NCBI GenBank assembly: GCA_026399515.1
Contig: JAPLQT010000091.1
Location: forward strand, 1-61,934
Direction of reading: 5' to 3'
Length of the DNA stretch: 61,934 bases
Source of the DNA: Pseudomonadota bacterium
GTDB taxonomy: Bacteria; Pseudomonadota; Gammaproteobacteria; Burkholderiales; Rhodocyclaceae
Shown: positions 41,869 to 51,402 of the stretch, one piece after another
How positions within the stretch are numbered: the stretch's first letter is position 1
Layout: each line of letters opens with the position of its first letter
Position numbers and translations under genes: made by a program
The notes under the pieces: model-generated
The model's input: the letters and a program-made list of their open reading frames with translations, nothing else
Told to the model about the DNA's origin: nothing
The model's database searches: none

Positions 41869-42951
41869 ATGAAATTCGGCCAATTTTTTGAATCCCTAAG
41901 CGGCTTGCTTTCCCTCGTGCGTTGGCATCAGGCCATCCGCATCGGCGTCCAGACTTTCCTGTTCAACAGCGCGGTGGCTTTGATTTTATAGCCGCTGCTC
42001 GACAATACCTACCCGGATCTTTGGATAAGTGCACAAGTCGTCGGCTTTTCCGTTCTTGGTTTCCTGCTTCCCGTGTTGGGATGGTCGCCGCCGGGGCGAC
42101 CGCGTATTCCTCAACTGGCCGGTGCCCTAATTGCCGGCTCTCTGCTTGGCACCGTACTGGTCGTCCTGATCAAGGGGCGCGAGCTTTCACGTTTCCTGGA
42201 AGATTCCCATTATCTTGCTTCCTTCGCGCTCACCGCGGGCGTGGGTGTGATCGTCGGCGCCATCGCCAGCTTGGCGATGGCCGGGCGGGCAAGAATCGCC
42301 GTCGCCGAAAGGGAACTGATGCGGACTGAGGCGGAACGGCAAAAGCTGGCCCGCCAAACCGCCGAGGCTCAATTGCAGGTATTGAAGGCGCAGATCGAGC
42401 CCCACTTTCTTTTCAATACTCTCGCCAACCTGCGCTACCTGGTCGGCAAGGAGCCAGGCGCGGCGACCCGCATGCTGGACGATTTGATCGAGTATCTCCA
42501 GGCGGCGATGCCGCGCATGCGTGGCGAGACCAGCACCCTCGGCCAAGAGATCGCCATGTGCAATGCTTATCTCAATATACACAAGGTCCGTATGGCCGAG
42601 CGCTTGGCGTTTTCGATCGACGTCCCGAAACCGTTGCTGGATGTATCATTTCCCCCCATGATGCTCATCACATTGATTGAGAACGCCCTCAAGCATGGAC
42701 TCGGACCGCTACCGGGGGGAGGAAGAATCGATCTGGTCGCACTGGCGACCGACGGAAATATTGCCGTAAGTGTCGCCGATACGGGAAAAGGTCTGGCCGC
42801 GGACGCCGGCTCAGGCAAGAACCGGGGTGTCGGTCTGACCAACATCAGCGATCGCCTGGCGGCGATTTATGCCGGCAAAGGCAGACTCACGTTGTCGCCT
42901 AATTCTCCCAGCGGCACCATTGCCAGGATCGAGGTGCCGCTTGACTACTAG
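41869..42951 (+). pseudogene. LytS/YehU-type sensor histidine kinase interrupted by one in-frame TAG
   Basis: A membrane histidine kinase of the His_kinase (PF06580) type. Four hydrophobic helices precede a coiled coil, then the phospho-acceptor motif IEPHFLFNTLANLRYL and a HATPase domain (LIENALKHGLG, VADTGKGL, GVGLTNISDRLAAIY). The ATG at 41869 has AGGAC 6 bases upstream and the frame is homologous throughout, but codon 41, inside helix 1, is TAG (41989-41991). The rest is open to the stop. A truncated protein could start at GTG 42073, losing two helices. The downstream LytTR regulator also carries one nonsense codon, so the pair is either decayed or mis-sequenced. Confidence 0.75.
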
Positions 42952-43702
42952 CCCGCGCATCCTGATCGTCGAAGACGAACCGTTATTGCGACATCAACTA
43001 CGCGATACCCTGACGGAACTTTGGCCCGAATTGTCGGTGATCGATGAGGCGGATTGCGGGATCGCCGCGATTAGCCGCATCAATGAAGCACTGCCGGACA
43101 TCGCATTTCTTGACATTCATTTACCCGACATGAGCGGCATCGAGATTGCCCGCCTGCTGCGCGGACGCTGCCAGGTGGTCTTCGTCACCGCTTATGACGA
43201 CTACGCGGTGAAAGCCTTCGAGCAGGAGGCGCTCGATTATGTCCTGAAGCCCGCTACGGTCGCGCGTTTGTCGGATACCGTCGCACGCCTCAAGAGCCGC
43301 CAAACGCAAGCCGTCCGGCCCAACATGGACCAACTGCTGGCCCAACTCGCCCAGCGGATGTCACCGAAAAGCGACGGCTACTTGCGCTGATTGAATGTCT
43401 CGACTGACAACACGATGCAAGTCATCCCGGTCGATGACGTGGTCTATTTCCACGCGGACGACAAGTACACCCAGGTCGTGACATCCGCCGGCGAAGCGTT
43501 GATGCGCAAGCCGATTCGCCAACTGACAGCCGAACTTGATCCCGACAAGTTCTGGCAGATCCACCGTTCGACCTTGGTGAGCGTGGCGGCCATCGCGCGT
43601 GTCGTGAGGGCAGCGACGGGGCAACTCACGATCCACTTGCGCAACAGCGAACGCTCCTTGCAGGTAAGTCGGGCATACGCCCACCGCTTCCGGCAAATGT
43701 AG
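42941..43702 (+). pseudogene. LytTR-family response regulator split by one in-frame TGA
   Basis: An AlgR/LytR-type regulator. The receiver is intact (VEDEP, IAFLDIHLPDMSG, VFVTAYDDYAVKAFE, DYVLKPA). The LytTR DNA-binding domain follows in the same frame (VIPVDDVVYFHADDKYTQVVT, then FWQIHRSTLVSVAAI). Codon 150 is TGA (43388-43390), exactly where homologues have tryptophan in YLRWL-type sequence; a TGG to TGA change would explain it. Start is TTG, overlapping the kinase stop by 11 bases, with GAGGTG 5 bases upstream. As is, translation yields only a 149-residue receiver. Confidence 0.75.
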
Positions 43703-43812
43703 AAAGCGGGAAACATTCGGCGCGATGAAGGAAGCCGGCGCTTTCGGCAATCCTCCTGCGGGGTTTCGTCGAACCAAGATTCAATCGAATGATGATCATG
43801 GTATCGAAGGAA

Positions 43813-43977
43813 TCAGCACATACCGAAACCGGAGTACACGATCGCCTTGCGCAATCCCGGATCAAGATACTGCCCGGCAATCCACAACAGGATCGCGATA
43901 ATCCCGATCGCCAAAAAAGCGCATTTCGCCTTTCCCGCAATCGAATCAACGAGAGCTTCGGCCGTCGTTTTGTCCAT
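43813..43977 (-). CDS. Small single-pass membrane protein
   Basis: A 54-residue protein with one hydrophobic helix (CAFLAIGIIAILLWIAGQYL, about residues 21-40) flanked by charged ends. AAGGG lies 7 bases upstream of the ATG giving MDKTTAEAL. It starts 25 bases after the stop of the MFS gene on the same strand, which suggests co-transcription. I do not recognise a family. It may be an accessory subunit of the carrier, or a chance small frame. Confidence 0.5.
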   Translation of the reverse strand: MDKTTAEALVDSIAGKAKCAFLAIGIIAILLWIAGQYLDPGLRKAIVYSGFGMC

Positions 43978-44001
43978 GGCGTTCCCTTGCGTTTCCATTA
44001 C

Positions 44002-45219
44002 TCAGGCCGACTGTGGCGCCGGTGCCAGCCTTTCGATCTCCTGGTCGTCGGCGACCGCATTCAAGACCGCGGCGATGATGCTCAGGCCGATCGCAACGAT
44101 CCAGACGGCATGATAGGAACCGGTGAGTTGATAAGCAAACCCGCCCAGCCAGCCGCCGAAGAAAGAGCCGATCTGGTGTCCCACGAACACCAGTCCGAAG
44201 AGCATCGACAGATACTGTACGCCGAATATCTGGGCGACAATGCCGCTGACCAGGGGCACAGTACCGAACCAGATGAGACCGATCGCGACAGCGAAGCAAT
44301 ACACGCTCCACTGCGTCACCGGAACACTTATGAACGCTGCGATGATCAGGGCGCGGGTGACAAAGATGCCGGACAGCAGATACTTCTTCGAATAGCGGCC
44401 GCCCAGATATCCGGCAAAGTATGAGCCGGGAATATTGGCAAGTCCGATCAGGGCCAGCGCCATCATTCCCGTATTGGTCGACATGCCCTGGTCCAACAGG
44501 TAGGCCGGCAGGTGGGTAGCGACAAACACCACCTGAAAACCGCAGACGAAGAAACCAAGCGTAACCAGCCAGAATCCGCGATGGGTTCGCGCCTCGGCCA
44601 GGGCTGCCGACACACTTTGCTGCGCCTGTAACGAAGCCACGGCTGAATTTGTGCTGCCGGACAGGGGCACGGCAAGCGGCAGGATAAGGCAGGCGTTTAC
44701 CGCGAGGATCAAGAGTGCCCATGACCATCCCACGCCCGATATCAAGGATTGGCCAAAAGGCAGCATGGCGAACATGCCGAACGAGGCCATGGCGCTGAGA
44801 ATGCCGAGGGCAAGGCTGCGCTTTTCCGCCGGAAATACCTTGCCGACGGCGCCGAAAACGATCGCATAGGTTCCGCTCATTCCCAGCCCGACCAGAACAC
44901 CCGCCGAAAGCGCCAATTCAAGTCCGGTGGTCGATTGCGACATCAATACCAGACCCAAGGCATAAGAGAGTCCGCCGGCGACCAGAACCCGCCCGGCGCC
45001 GAAGCGATCGGCCAGCATCCCCATGACAGGCTGGGCAAACCCCCAGACGAGGTTCTGCAGAGCGATGGCGAACGCGAACGTCGACCTGCTCCACTGCAGA
45101 TCGAGAGCCATGGGCCGAAGGAAAATACCGAAGCTATGCCGTATTCCGAACGACAGCATCACGATCGCTCCACCGCAGAGCAGTATTATCGTCGGTGTTT
45201 TCCACTGGTTTACATGCAT
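44002..45219 (-). CDS. MFS transporter (OFA/monocarboxylate-type)
   Basis: A 405-residue major facilitator with 12 helices. The start IILLCGGAIVMLSFGIRHSFGIFLRPMA, the helix 2 to 3 region NLVWGFAQPVMGMLADRFGAGRVL and helix 11-12 sequence GHQIGSFFGGWLGG place it near the oxalate/formate antiporter and monocarboxylate-type permeases. Substrate cannot be read. A 54-residue membrane protein follows on the same strand and the DUF1127 gene precedes it by 11 bases. Confidence 0.87.
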   Translation of the reverse strand: MHVNQWKTPTIILLCGGAIVMLSFGIRHSFGIFLRPMALDLQWSRSTFAFAIALQNLVWGFAQPVMGMLADRFGAGRVLVAGGLSYALGLVLMSQSTTGLELALSAGVLVGLGMSGTYAIVFGAVGKVFPAEKRSLALGILSAMASFGMFAMLPFGQSLISGVGWSWALLILAVNACLILPLAVPLSGSTNSAVASLQAQQSVSAALAEARTHRGFWLVTLGFFVCGFQVVFVATHLPAYLLDQGMSTNTGMMALALIGLANIPGSYFAGYLGGRYSKKYLLSGIFVTRALIIAAFISVPVTQWSVYCFAVAIGLIWFGTVPLVSGIVAQIFGVQYLSMLFGLVFVGHQIGSFFGGWLGGFAYQLTGSYHAVWIVAIGLSIIAAVLNAVADDQEIERLAPAPQSA

Positions 45220-45230
45220 GTCTGTATTCC

Positions 45231-45647
45231 TCAGCTATGCCAACGCTTGCGTCTACTGATGTCCCTGAATATTTCGCCAGTCTCGACGGACATCAGATCG
45301 CTTCTACTCAAGCCAATATCCTTCAATTCGGCGTTGCTGAGCTTGCTCAGGATATCCAAGCTTCTGCGCTCAGCGCGCCGTTCCTTCAGCCTGAGGACCA
45401 AGCTTTGCAACCACTGTAGTAGCCGTCGACAATTCTCTCTACGTGTGCTGTTGATGAGAACGAGTGTCTTGTCCACAAAATTCACCAACTCCGATCCAAA
45501 CGAATCCCGATGGACCAAATGTAGCGGCACGCAGATCAGAAATCCATGGTGTTTAGCGACCAATACACCGCGAAAACGGACAAGCTTGCGGGGATAGCCG
45601 CGGATGCGCCTCAAAGCCGCGCCTTGCTCTGAAGACCCATTCTCCAT
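45231..45647 (-). CDS. DUF1127 (YjiS-like) protein
   Basis: The C-terminal part LSNAELKDIGLSRSDL, preceded by an arginine-rich RLKERRAERRSLDIL stretch, is the DUF1127 domain, a short (about 40-70 residue) module seen in alphaproteobacterial RNA-binding CcaF1/SmpB-like regulators and many small orphans. The open frame is 138 residues, longer than usual; the first 70 residues show no similarity to the domain. A later start (for example GTG upstream of the NFVDK segment, with GGAG nearby) would give the typical size. The start is therefore uncertain. It precedes the MFS gene by 11 bases. Confidence 0.65.
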   Translation of the reverse strand: MENGSSEQGAALRRIRGYPRKLVRFRGVLVAKHHGFLICVPLHLVHRDSFGSELVNFVDKTLVLINSTRRENCRRLLQWLQSLVLRLKERRAERRSLDILSKLSNAELKDIGLSRSDLMSVETGEIFRDISRRKRWHS

Positions 45648-45840
45648 TTAGCGACCAGCGCCGCTTTGACATGCCTTCGCGCCCCACGTCGGCAGCTATT
45701 CAGTTCTGTCCGTTTTTGCGTCCTCCGTGTCCGAAAGCGGGTTGATTTCTTGCATTGCCACGGATAGGCTATGGCATCCGTATTTGCTGCCGCGCCGTTT
45801 TTGGCGGCGGTCATCAGACGGCACTTGAGGAGTCATGCAA

Positions 45841-46851
45841 ATGAACGTGACCGAAGTGTACTTTCTCGTCCTTCCCGGCACCGTGCTGATGGATCTCGCG
45901 GGCGTCGGTGAGCCATTTCGATTCGCCAAGCGTTTTGGCGGCGAGTTTCGCTTGCATTTCATCGGGCCGAAATCCTTGCCCAAGACCTTTCTTGGACTGA
46001 CGCTCCAGGGTGTCGAAGAACTGCCGCAGAGCTTGCCCTCCGGTGCGATAATTTTTGTTCCCTGCGTCGCGCTTACGCCCGACTTTCCAAGACCGGAAAT
46101 TGGACAAGCGGCGGCATGGCTGGCTGAAGTAGTAAAACCCGACAACCTTCTGTGCACCGTCTGCACAGGAGCCTTCCTGGCCGCCTTGAGTGGATTGCTG
46201 GACGGCCGGCAATGCACGACCCACTACATGTACGCCGAGAGGCTCAGCCATGACTACCCGAAGCTGCATGTCGTCGAAAACCGCATCTTCGTCCAGGATG
46301 GAAATATCTACTCGAGTGCGGGGGTCACTGCCGGAGTCGACCTTGCCTTGCATCTGATTTCCGAATACGCCAACCCGCTGGTGGCGCGGGAAGTCGCCAA
46401 GTTCCTGGTGATTTACATGCGCCGGTCGGGCGCCGATCCACAGCTCTCGCCCTGGCTGGTGCATCGCAATCACATCCATCCGCGCATCCACGAAGTCCAG
46501 GATATGATCATTCGCGATCCGTGTGCGGAATGGACGGTTGCCGAACTGGCCGAGCGGATTCATACCAGCCCACGCAACCTGACCCGGCTGTTCAAAGCCC
46601 ACGCCGGGATACCGCCGCTGACCTACCTCAGAAAGGTTCGCACCGCGGGGGCAAAGGAACTCATGACGAATTCCAATCTGAGCATGGAGCGGGTCGCGGA
46701 GATGGCCGGATTTACTTCAACCGAGCAGATGCGCCGCGCCTGGCGAAAATTCGAACAGACGCACCCCGCCGAAAGACGCAGGACGATTCGTGAGGACCAA
46801 GGGCGAGCCATGAATGGGAGCAAGAGCAGCTATGCACAAAGTTTCGCATGA
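45841..46851 (+). CDS. GlxA-family transcriptional regulator (DJ-1/PfpI plus AraC HTH)
   Basis: A 336-residue regulator. The N-terminal DJ-1/PfpI-like domain (residues 1-185) has the nucleophile-elbow cysteine in LLCTVCTGAFLAALSGLLDG and RIFVQDGNIYSSAGVTAGVDLALHLI typical of GlxA-type regulators, though the ligand site does not predict an enzymatic function. The C-terminal AraC-type HTH (about 225-325) shows WTVAELAERIHTSPRNLTRLFKAHAG and MERVAEMAGFTSTEQMRRAWRK. AGGAG lies 8 bases before the ATG chosen. The next gene starts inside its 3' end, so it probably regulates the trio it leads. Confidence 0.87.
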   Translation: MNVTEVYFLVLPGTVLMDLAGVGEPFRFAKRFGGEFRLHFIGPKSLPKTFLGLTLQGVEELPQSLPSGAIIFVPCVALTPDFPRPEIGQAAAWLAEVVKPDNLLCTVCTGAFLAALSGLLDGRQCTTHYMYAERLSHDYPKLHVVENRIFVQDGNIYSSAGVTAGVDLALHLISEYANPLVAREVAKFLVIYMRRSGADPQLSPWLVHRNHIHPRIHEVQDMIIRDPCAEWTVAELAERIHTSPRNLTRLFKAHAGIPPLTYLRKVRTAGAKELMTNSNLSMERVAEMAGFTSTEQMRRAWRKFEQTHPAERRRTIREDQGRAMNGSKSSYAQSFA

Positions 46852-47305
46852 AAATGCGGCACCGACCGATCCGGAAAATTACAGCGAAAGCCTGCTCGAT
46901 TCCGGCTACCGTTGCGCTGAAGCCGTGCTATTGACAGTGGCAAGACAGCACAAGATCGAATCGCCGCTTATCCCGGCTATCGCCACAGGATTCTGTAGTG
47001 GCATGTCGCAAACGTCCGGGATGTGCGGCGCCGTATCGGGCGGCATCCTCGGGCTTAATCTCGTCTATGGAAGAAGCCGCGCGGATGAATCGGCCGGGAA
47101 GAATTTTGCGGCGGTACAGCGCCTCGTTGCCGAGTTCAAGACGGCCTTCGGTGCAACCGGATGTAGCGAACTGCTGGGCTGTGACCTGGGAACCCCGGAA
47201 GGAAAGCAAACTTTCCGCGAAAACAAGCTGCATGTCCAGTGCCGTGAGTACACCCGAGTAGCGACTAGGCTCGCGGTGTCGCTGGGTGATGAAGCCGACG
47301 AATAA
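46832..47305 (+). CDS. C_GCAxxG_C_C family redox protein
   Basis: A 157-residue protein of the C_GCAxxG_C_C family. Cysteines lie in YRCAEAVLL, in GFCSGMSQTSGMCGAVSGG, in TGCSELLGCDLG and near the C-terminus (VQCREY). This spacing is the defining motif of the family, which is predicted to bind a metal or Fe-S cluster and often sits near redox or transport genes; its activity is unknown. The ATG at 46832 overlaps the end of the GlxA regulator; an earlier ATG at 46814 is possible. Its 3' end overlaps the desaturase-like gene by 17 bases. Confidence 0.82.
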   Translation: MHKVSHENAAPTDPENYSESLLDSGYRCAEAVLLTVARQHKIESPLIPAIATGFCSGMSQTSGMCGAVSGGILGLNLVYGRSRADESAGKNFAAVQRLVAEFKTAFGATGCSELLGCDLGTPEGKQTFRENKLHVQCREYTRVATRLAVSLGDEADE

Positions 47306-48752
47306 GACAGTCGCCGTCATCGGTGGCGGCATGGCGGGATTGGCGGCGGCACGCTTGCTTTGTCTTAAGGGAATGACGGTCAAGCTGTATGAAACCAACG
47401 CCAAGTTAGGCGGTTGCTGTGCCACTACGCGCGTTGGCGGATATACGTTTAACGACGGTGCGCTGTTTCTGGCGCTACCCGGCATGCTGGATCAGTTGTT
47501 CCATAGACTGGAACTTGAGCGCAGCTCGCTCCTGCCGCTACGAAGAGTCTCGGCCCTGCAGAGGACTGCCCTGCCTGACGGCACGGTCGTTACCTTCGGC
47601 GAAGAGCCGGACATCTCGGTCGAGGGTAACGGCGGCAAAGCAGCCACGGCCACGGCACGGAAAGAACTGCAAGCTTTCCTGAACACATGGGATCCGCTGC
47701 TGCATTTGTTTGCCGACGATATCCTGGTGCATCCGCTTTCGCTGCCGCGATTTATTGCCAAAGGCTGGCGCTACCTTCACCTGTTCCGCGGGACAGCGGG
47801 AGCGCATCTGAACAACAGCTTCAGCAATGAGGCAGTACGTGCGGCAATGTCGGGAACGCTGCTTTTCACCGGCATTCCACCCGATAAAGTACCGGCCGCA
47901 TCGCTGCTGAGCCTGGCGGCCATGTTTCGGCAGGGATACTTCATTCCCGGGGGCGGCATGGGCAGTATTCCGGAAACGCTGGGCCGCGCCTTACGGGAGC
48001 AAGGCGGCGAGATCAATCTGAATTCGAAGGTCGATAGAATTCTGGTGAAAAATGGGTACGCCTATGCCATCGACGTGAAGAACCAAGGTGTCGTCGAAGT
48101 CGATGCCGTGATCTCGACCACCAGCGGGATGCACACCTGCGGATCGCTATTGTCCGAACGCGATGTTCCGGCGAAAATGGCTCGAAAAGCGCGGCGAGCG
48201 ATCCTGTCGCACAAAGGCTTCGCTCTTCAACTTGGATTGTCCAATAAGATCGACGCCGGCAGCTATTCCAACAACGTGCTGCCTTTCCTCGCCGATCAGC
48301 ACCAGCTGTTTTCACCTGATCCGCACGAATTGCGTTGGCCTATCTACATGGTTCCCACGCTTGCCGTGCCTGAGCTTGCTCCGCCCGGGGGAAGCATCGT
48401 CGAGGTGTTTCCACCGATCCGCCAGGACTTGGCGGCCGAAGACTGGAGCGAGGAACGCAAGGAGGAGATCGCCGCGCAGGCGATCGAGCGCTTGAAAAGC
48501 ATTCATGATATCGACATCGCGGTGCGGCGTATTCTGAGTCCAAAGGAATTCCAGAACGATGCGCACCTCTACGCCGGCGCTTTGTATGGACTTTCTCCGC
48601 TTGCCAGTCCCGCTGCGTTGTTCAAGTACCGCAGCCCGATTCGCGCTTTGTATCAGGCTGGGCAAACCACATGGCCGGGATTCGGCTTTGCCAGCGCGGG
48701 GATGTCCGGCGTCATGGCGGCTGAGGCGTTGATTCGCGATGAGCTACGCTAG
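47289..48752 (+). CDS. FAD-dependent phytoene-desaturase/amine-oxidase-like enzyme
   Basis: A 487-residue FAD/NAD(P)-binding oxidoreductase. The dinucleotide motif VAVIGGGMAGLAAARLLCLKG begins near residue 9 and is followed by an acidic ribose contact (YETNAKLGGCC). DVKNQGVVEVDAVISTTSG and the C-terminal AGQTTWPGFGFASAGMSGVMAAEALI are typical of the phytoene desaturase/CrtI and all-trans-retinol-saturase-like group. No crt or other carotenoid genes are nearby, so the substrate is unclear; these proteins also act on other isoprenoid or aromatic compounds. It overlaps the C_GCAxxG_C_C gene and is probably the last gene of the trio. Confidence 0.84.
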   Translation: MKPTNKTVAVIGGGMAGLAAARLLCLKGMTVKLYETNAKLGGCCATTRVGGYTFNDGALFLALPGMLDQLFHRLELERSSLLPLRRVSALQRTALPDGTVVTFGEEPDISVEGNGGKAATATARKELQAFLNTWDPLLHLFADDILVHPLSLPRFIAKGWRYLHLFRGTAGAHLNNSFSNEAVRAAMSGTLLFTGIPPDKVPAASLLSLAAMFRQGYFIPGGGMGSIPETLGRALREQGGEINLNSKVDRILVKNGYAYAIDVKNQGVVEVDAVISTTSGMHTCGSLLSERDVPAKMARKARRAILSHKGFALQLGLSNKIDAGSYSNNVLPFLADQHQLFSPDPHELRWPIYMVPTLAVPELAPPGGSIVEVFPPIRQDLAAEDWSEERKEEIAAQAIERLKSIHDIDIAVRRILSPKEFQNDAHLYAGALYGLSPLASPAALFKYRSPIRALYQAGQTTWPGFGFASAGMSGVMAAEALIRDELR

Positions 48753-48826
48753 TTGTATCGTCCCGCCGTCGAGGCACAAGCCCTAAATCCGCGGGATCGT
48801 CTCAATTCGCTGTGTTTGTTGAGGTT

Positions 48827-50455
48827 CTACGCCTTGAAGTGGCTAATCGAGCCGTGCAAGGCGCTGGCCAGCTGGTTGAGCTGTTCGGAAGTCTTGGCAA
48901 GGTCATCCACGGCATGGGTGTTGTCAAGCGCCATCGAGGCGATGGTTCCGGCTTCTTGCGCAATCATATTGACGGCCACACTCTGCTCCTTGAGCGCGCC
49001 GGTAATTCTCACCACGGTCTCCAATACCTGCTCCGTGCCTTGCTTGATCTGGGCCATCGACGAGCCCGCGCGCTCGGCCTTGGCGACGCCCTGATTAACC
49101 CGTTCGGTGCCCTGTTCCATGCTGGAAACCGCGTTGCTGGCGCTTTTCTGGATGTCCTCGACCATGATCGAAATTTCCTGGGTGGCGGATGCGGTGCTCG
49201 CGGCGAGTTTGCGCACCTCGTCCGCCACCACCGCAAAACCGCGCCCCTGTTCGCCCGCGCGGGCCGCCTCGATGGCGGCATTGAGCGCCAGCAGGTTGGT
49301 CTGGTCGGCAATATCCTTGATCACCTTGACGATCTCGGAGATTTTTTGCGAACTTTCGCCCAACTCACGGATGATACCGGATGATTGCTTGACCGCCGCG
49401 GCGATCTGGTTCATTTCATCGACGGCGTCGGCGACCACCAGGCTGCCCTGATCGGATATGCCGCCGGCCTGTTTGGCGATCGTCTCCGAATCGTCGGCGT
49501 TGCCGGCGATCTGGCCGATGTTGGCGGTCATTTCCTCGACGGCCGACGCAACACCGGCTGCGGCATCGTTCTGGCGCTGCGAACCGGAATGCACTGTCCG
49601 TGACGCCTCGGCAAGGTGTTGGGTCAGTTCAACGATGCTGTTGGCATTTCGGGTCACTTCGCCGATCATTTCGCGCAACCTGACTTGCATCGAGTGCACG
49701 GCAGACAACAGGCTGGAGTCGTCGCCTCCATTGACCTGAATGTCGCGAGACAAGTCGCCTTCCGCGATCTGCCTGACGATTTCCTTGGCGCGCATGGGCT
49801 CGACGCCAAGCATATTGAGCAAGCCGGTGGTGATGCGCCAGGCGATGCCGAGCCCCAGGAGGATGGCCAGGAGACCGGCGCCAAGGCTAAGATAGGTCGC
49901 CCTTTCGGAAATCACATCGACTTCATGCACTTTCGAAGATGCCGCCGCGATTTCGGTATCGCGCAATTTCGACATCTTCACGGTGATGTCTTCCGCCACT
50001 GCGTCAAATCCGGTCTGCGGCTGCTTCATGACCTCGTTGCCGGCGTCCATGCCCTTGGCGATATAGACTTCGGCCATGCGCTTGCCGGTTGCATAATAGG
50101 TGTCGAAGGAAGTTTCCAGCAGATCAAGTTCCCTGATTTTTTCCGGCTTCGCCGCGTAATGCCCCTTCAGCCTCTTGAGGCCATTCTTGAACGCCTTAGC
50201 AAACTTTTCGGCGTCGTCGAATCCATCCCGGGCGTGAGTCGCCGAGGCATCCGTGAGGAATTGCTGGATTTGCACGACGTCGAAAGCCATCTCGTTGGCC
50301 TGGCGCTCATACGGAATAATCTCGTTTTCGATTTCGGCCATGCCCTTCTGGATCTGGTGCAACCCAAAAACACAGATGCCGACGATAATGGAAAACATCG
50401 CGATCAGAATGCAGAATCCCAGCATGGTTGTTGCGCGGAAACTCAAGTTCTTCAT
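48827..50455 (-). CDS. Methyl-accepting chemotaxis protein
   Basis: A 542-residue transmembrane chemoreceptor. Helix 1 ([20 protein letters not shown]-like, residues 10-32) and helix 2 ([18 protein letters not shown], about 190-210) flank a four-helix-bundle periplasmic ligand domain. A HAMP segment follows, then the MCP signalling domain with [17 protein letters not shown] and the hairpin tip [37 protein letters not shown], given here in pieces. It signals to CheA/CheW, which are not in the window. It lies 30 bases after the outer-membrane protein gene on the same strand. Ligand unknown. Confidence 0.93.
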   Translation of the reverse strand: MKNLSFRATTMLGFCILIAMFSIIVGICVFGLHQIQKGMAEIENEIIPYERQANEMAFDVVQIQQFLTDASATHARDGFDDAEKFAKAFKNGLKRLKGHYAAKPEKIRELDLLETSFDTYYATGKRMAEVYIAKGMDAGNEVMKQPQTGFDAVAEDITVKMSKLRDTEIAAASSKVHEVDVISERATYLSLGAGLLAILLGLGIAWRITTGLLNMLGVEPMRAKEIVRQIAEGDLSRDIQVNGGDDSSLLSAVHSMQVRLREMIGEVTRNANSIVELTQHLAEASRTVHSGSQRQNDAAAGVASAVEEMTANIGQIAGNADDSETIAKQAGGISDQGSLVVADAVDEMNQIAAAVKQSSGIIRELGESSQKISEIVKVIKDIADQTNLLALNAAIEAARAGEQGRGFAVVADEVRKLAASTASATQEISIMVEDIQKSASNAVSSMEQGTERVNQGVAKAERAGSSMAQIKQGTEQVLETVVRITGALKEQSVAVNMIAQEAGTIASMALDNTHAVDDLAKTSEQLNQLASALHGSISHFKA

Positions 50456-50485
50456 TGCCGTGCCTCTCTCATGGAGCTTTGAAGC

Positions 50486-51283
50486 CTAGAAATCGATGCC
50501 GACAATTGCCTTCACCACGGTCTTGTCGCCGATATCCGTCCAATTGCGGCCAATCCCCACGTGCAGCCCCCAGCCTTTGCCTTCGTAGTTTCCGACCAGA
50601 AAGCTGGTCTGCTCCGATTTGCTCCATGGCTGCAGATCGTTGATCTTCCCCAAGGCCGCGTGATGTTCCAGTCCAACGGACCACTGGGAATCGATCTTTC
50701 TCAGAACGCTCCCATTCACGCCCAGATCCGGGGTGTTCGATCGACCCGGGCCGCTCCAGTCGTTGCCGAGCATGACGTTTCCGGTGACCGCCCAGACGGG
50801 CGTTTCGACCCCAAGAATCCCACGCAACTCGGTTGACCATTTGCTTTCAGAAACCGTAATCCTGTTCCTGGCAACTTCCAGGTTCACGCCCCAGAATGTC
50901 TTGTCGTCTTCACTGCCGCGGGTGCTGATATATTTGATCCGTCCCTTGATGCCGTTGCCGAACCAATTCGCATCGGCATCCCGCGTCGTCGGAACATAAA
51001 TGCCCCAATCCATGTTGTCCGTCAGATGCCAGGAAAACTCGGGCGTCAGATTCAATGCGTGATGTGTCGGTATCTGCCCCGCCCATAGCGCCACGCGTTC
51101 ACCCTTGGTTGCATAGTTGAGGTGAATTTCGACGCCGGATTCGCCAGCCGCTCTCAGGTCGCCGTTGTAGACCTGGATCTCATCGGCGGCGAACGCACCC
51201 GGCGATGTCGCTCCCGCGAGCAACGCGAGAACCAGGGCAGGCAGTGAACAATACCGCCGGGTCAGGAAATATATATTTATCAT
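50486..51283 (-). CDS. Outer-membrane beta-barrel protein, function unknown
   Basis: A 265-residue exported protein. The signal peptide spans about residues 1-32 (ALVLALLAGATSPGAFA, cleavage FA-ADE). The mature chain alternates short beta strands and turns (VEIHLNYATKG, HALNLTPEFSWHL, DWGIYVPTTRD, LRGILGVETPVWAVTGNVMLG) and ends with an aromatic residue in VVKAIVGIDF, the usual outer-membrane barrel signal. I do not recognise a family. It precedes the chemoreceptor gene, and a sensory or porin role is possible but not shown. Confidence 0.72.
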   Translation of the reverse strand: MINIYFLTRRYCSLPALVLALLAGATSPGAFAADEIQVYNGDLRAAGESGVEIHLNYATKGERVALWAGQIPTHHALNLTPEFSWHLTDNMDWGIYVPTTRDADANWFGNGIKGRIKYISTRGSEDDKTFWGVNLEVARNRITVSESKWSTELRGILGVETPVWAVTGNVMLGNDWSGPGRSNTPDLGVNGSVLRKIDSQWSVGLEHHAALGKINDLQPWSKSEQTSFLVGNYEGKGWGLHVGIGRNWTDIGDKTVVKAIVGIDF

Positions 51284-51402
51284 GGAAACATGGGCCAGTC
51301 AGTCCGTTGATCGGTGGGGACGGATTGTACATGTTTCACTATAGCCAGTAGGGCTTAAGAGTGCCGCACATTTTTTGCGCTTCGAACCGCGATCGGGCGA
51401 TG

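Noticed and set aside
43388-43390. TGA as a selenocysteine codon in the LytTR regulator
   Set aside because: The position corresponds to Trp in homologues, the protein is not a redox enzyme and no SECIS-like hairpin is evident after it.
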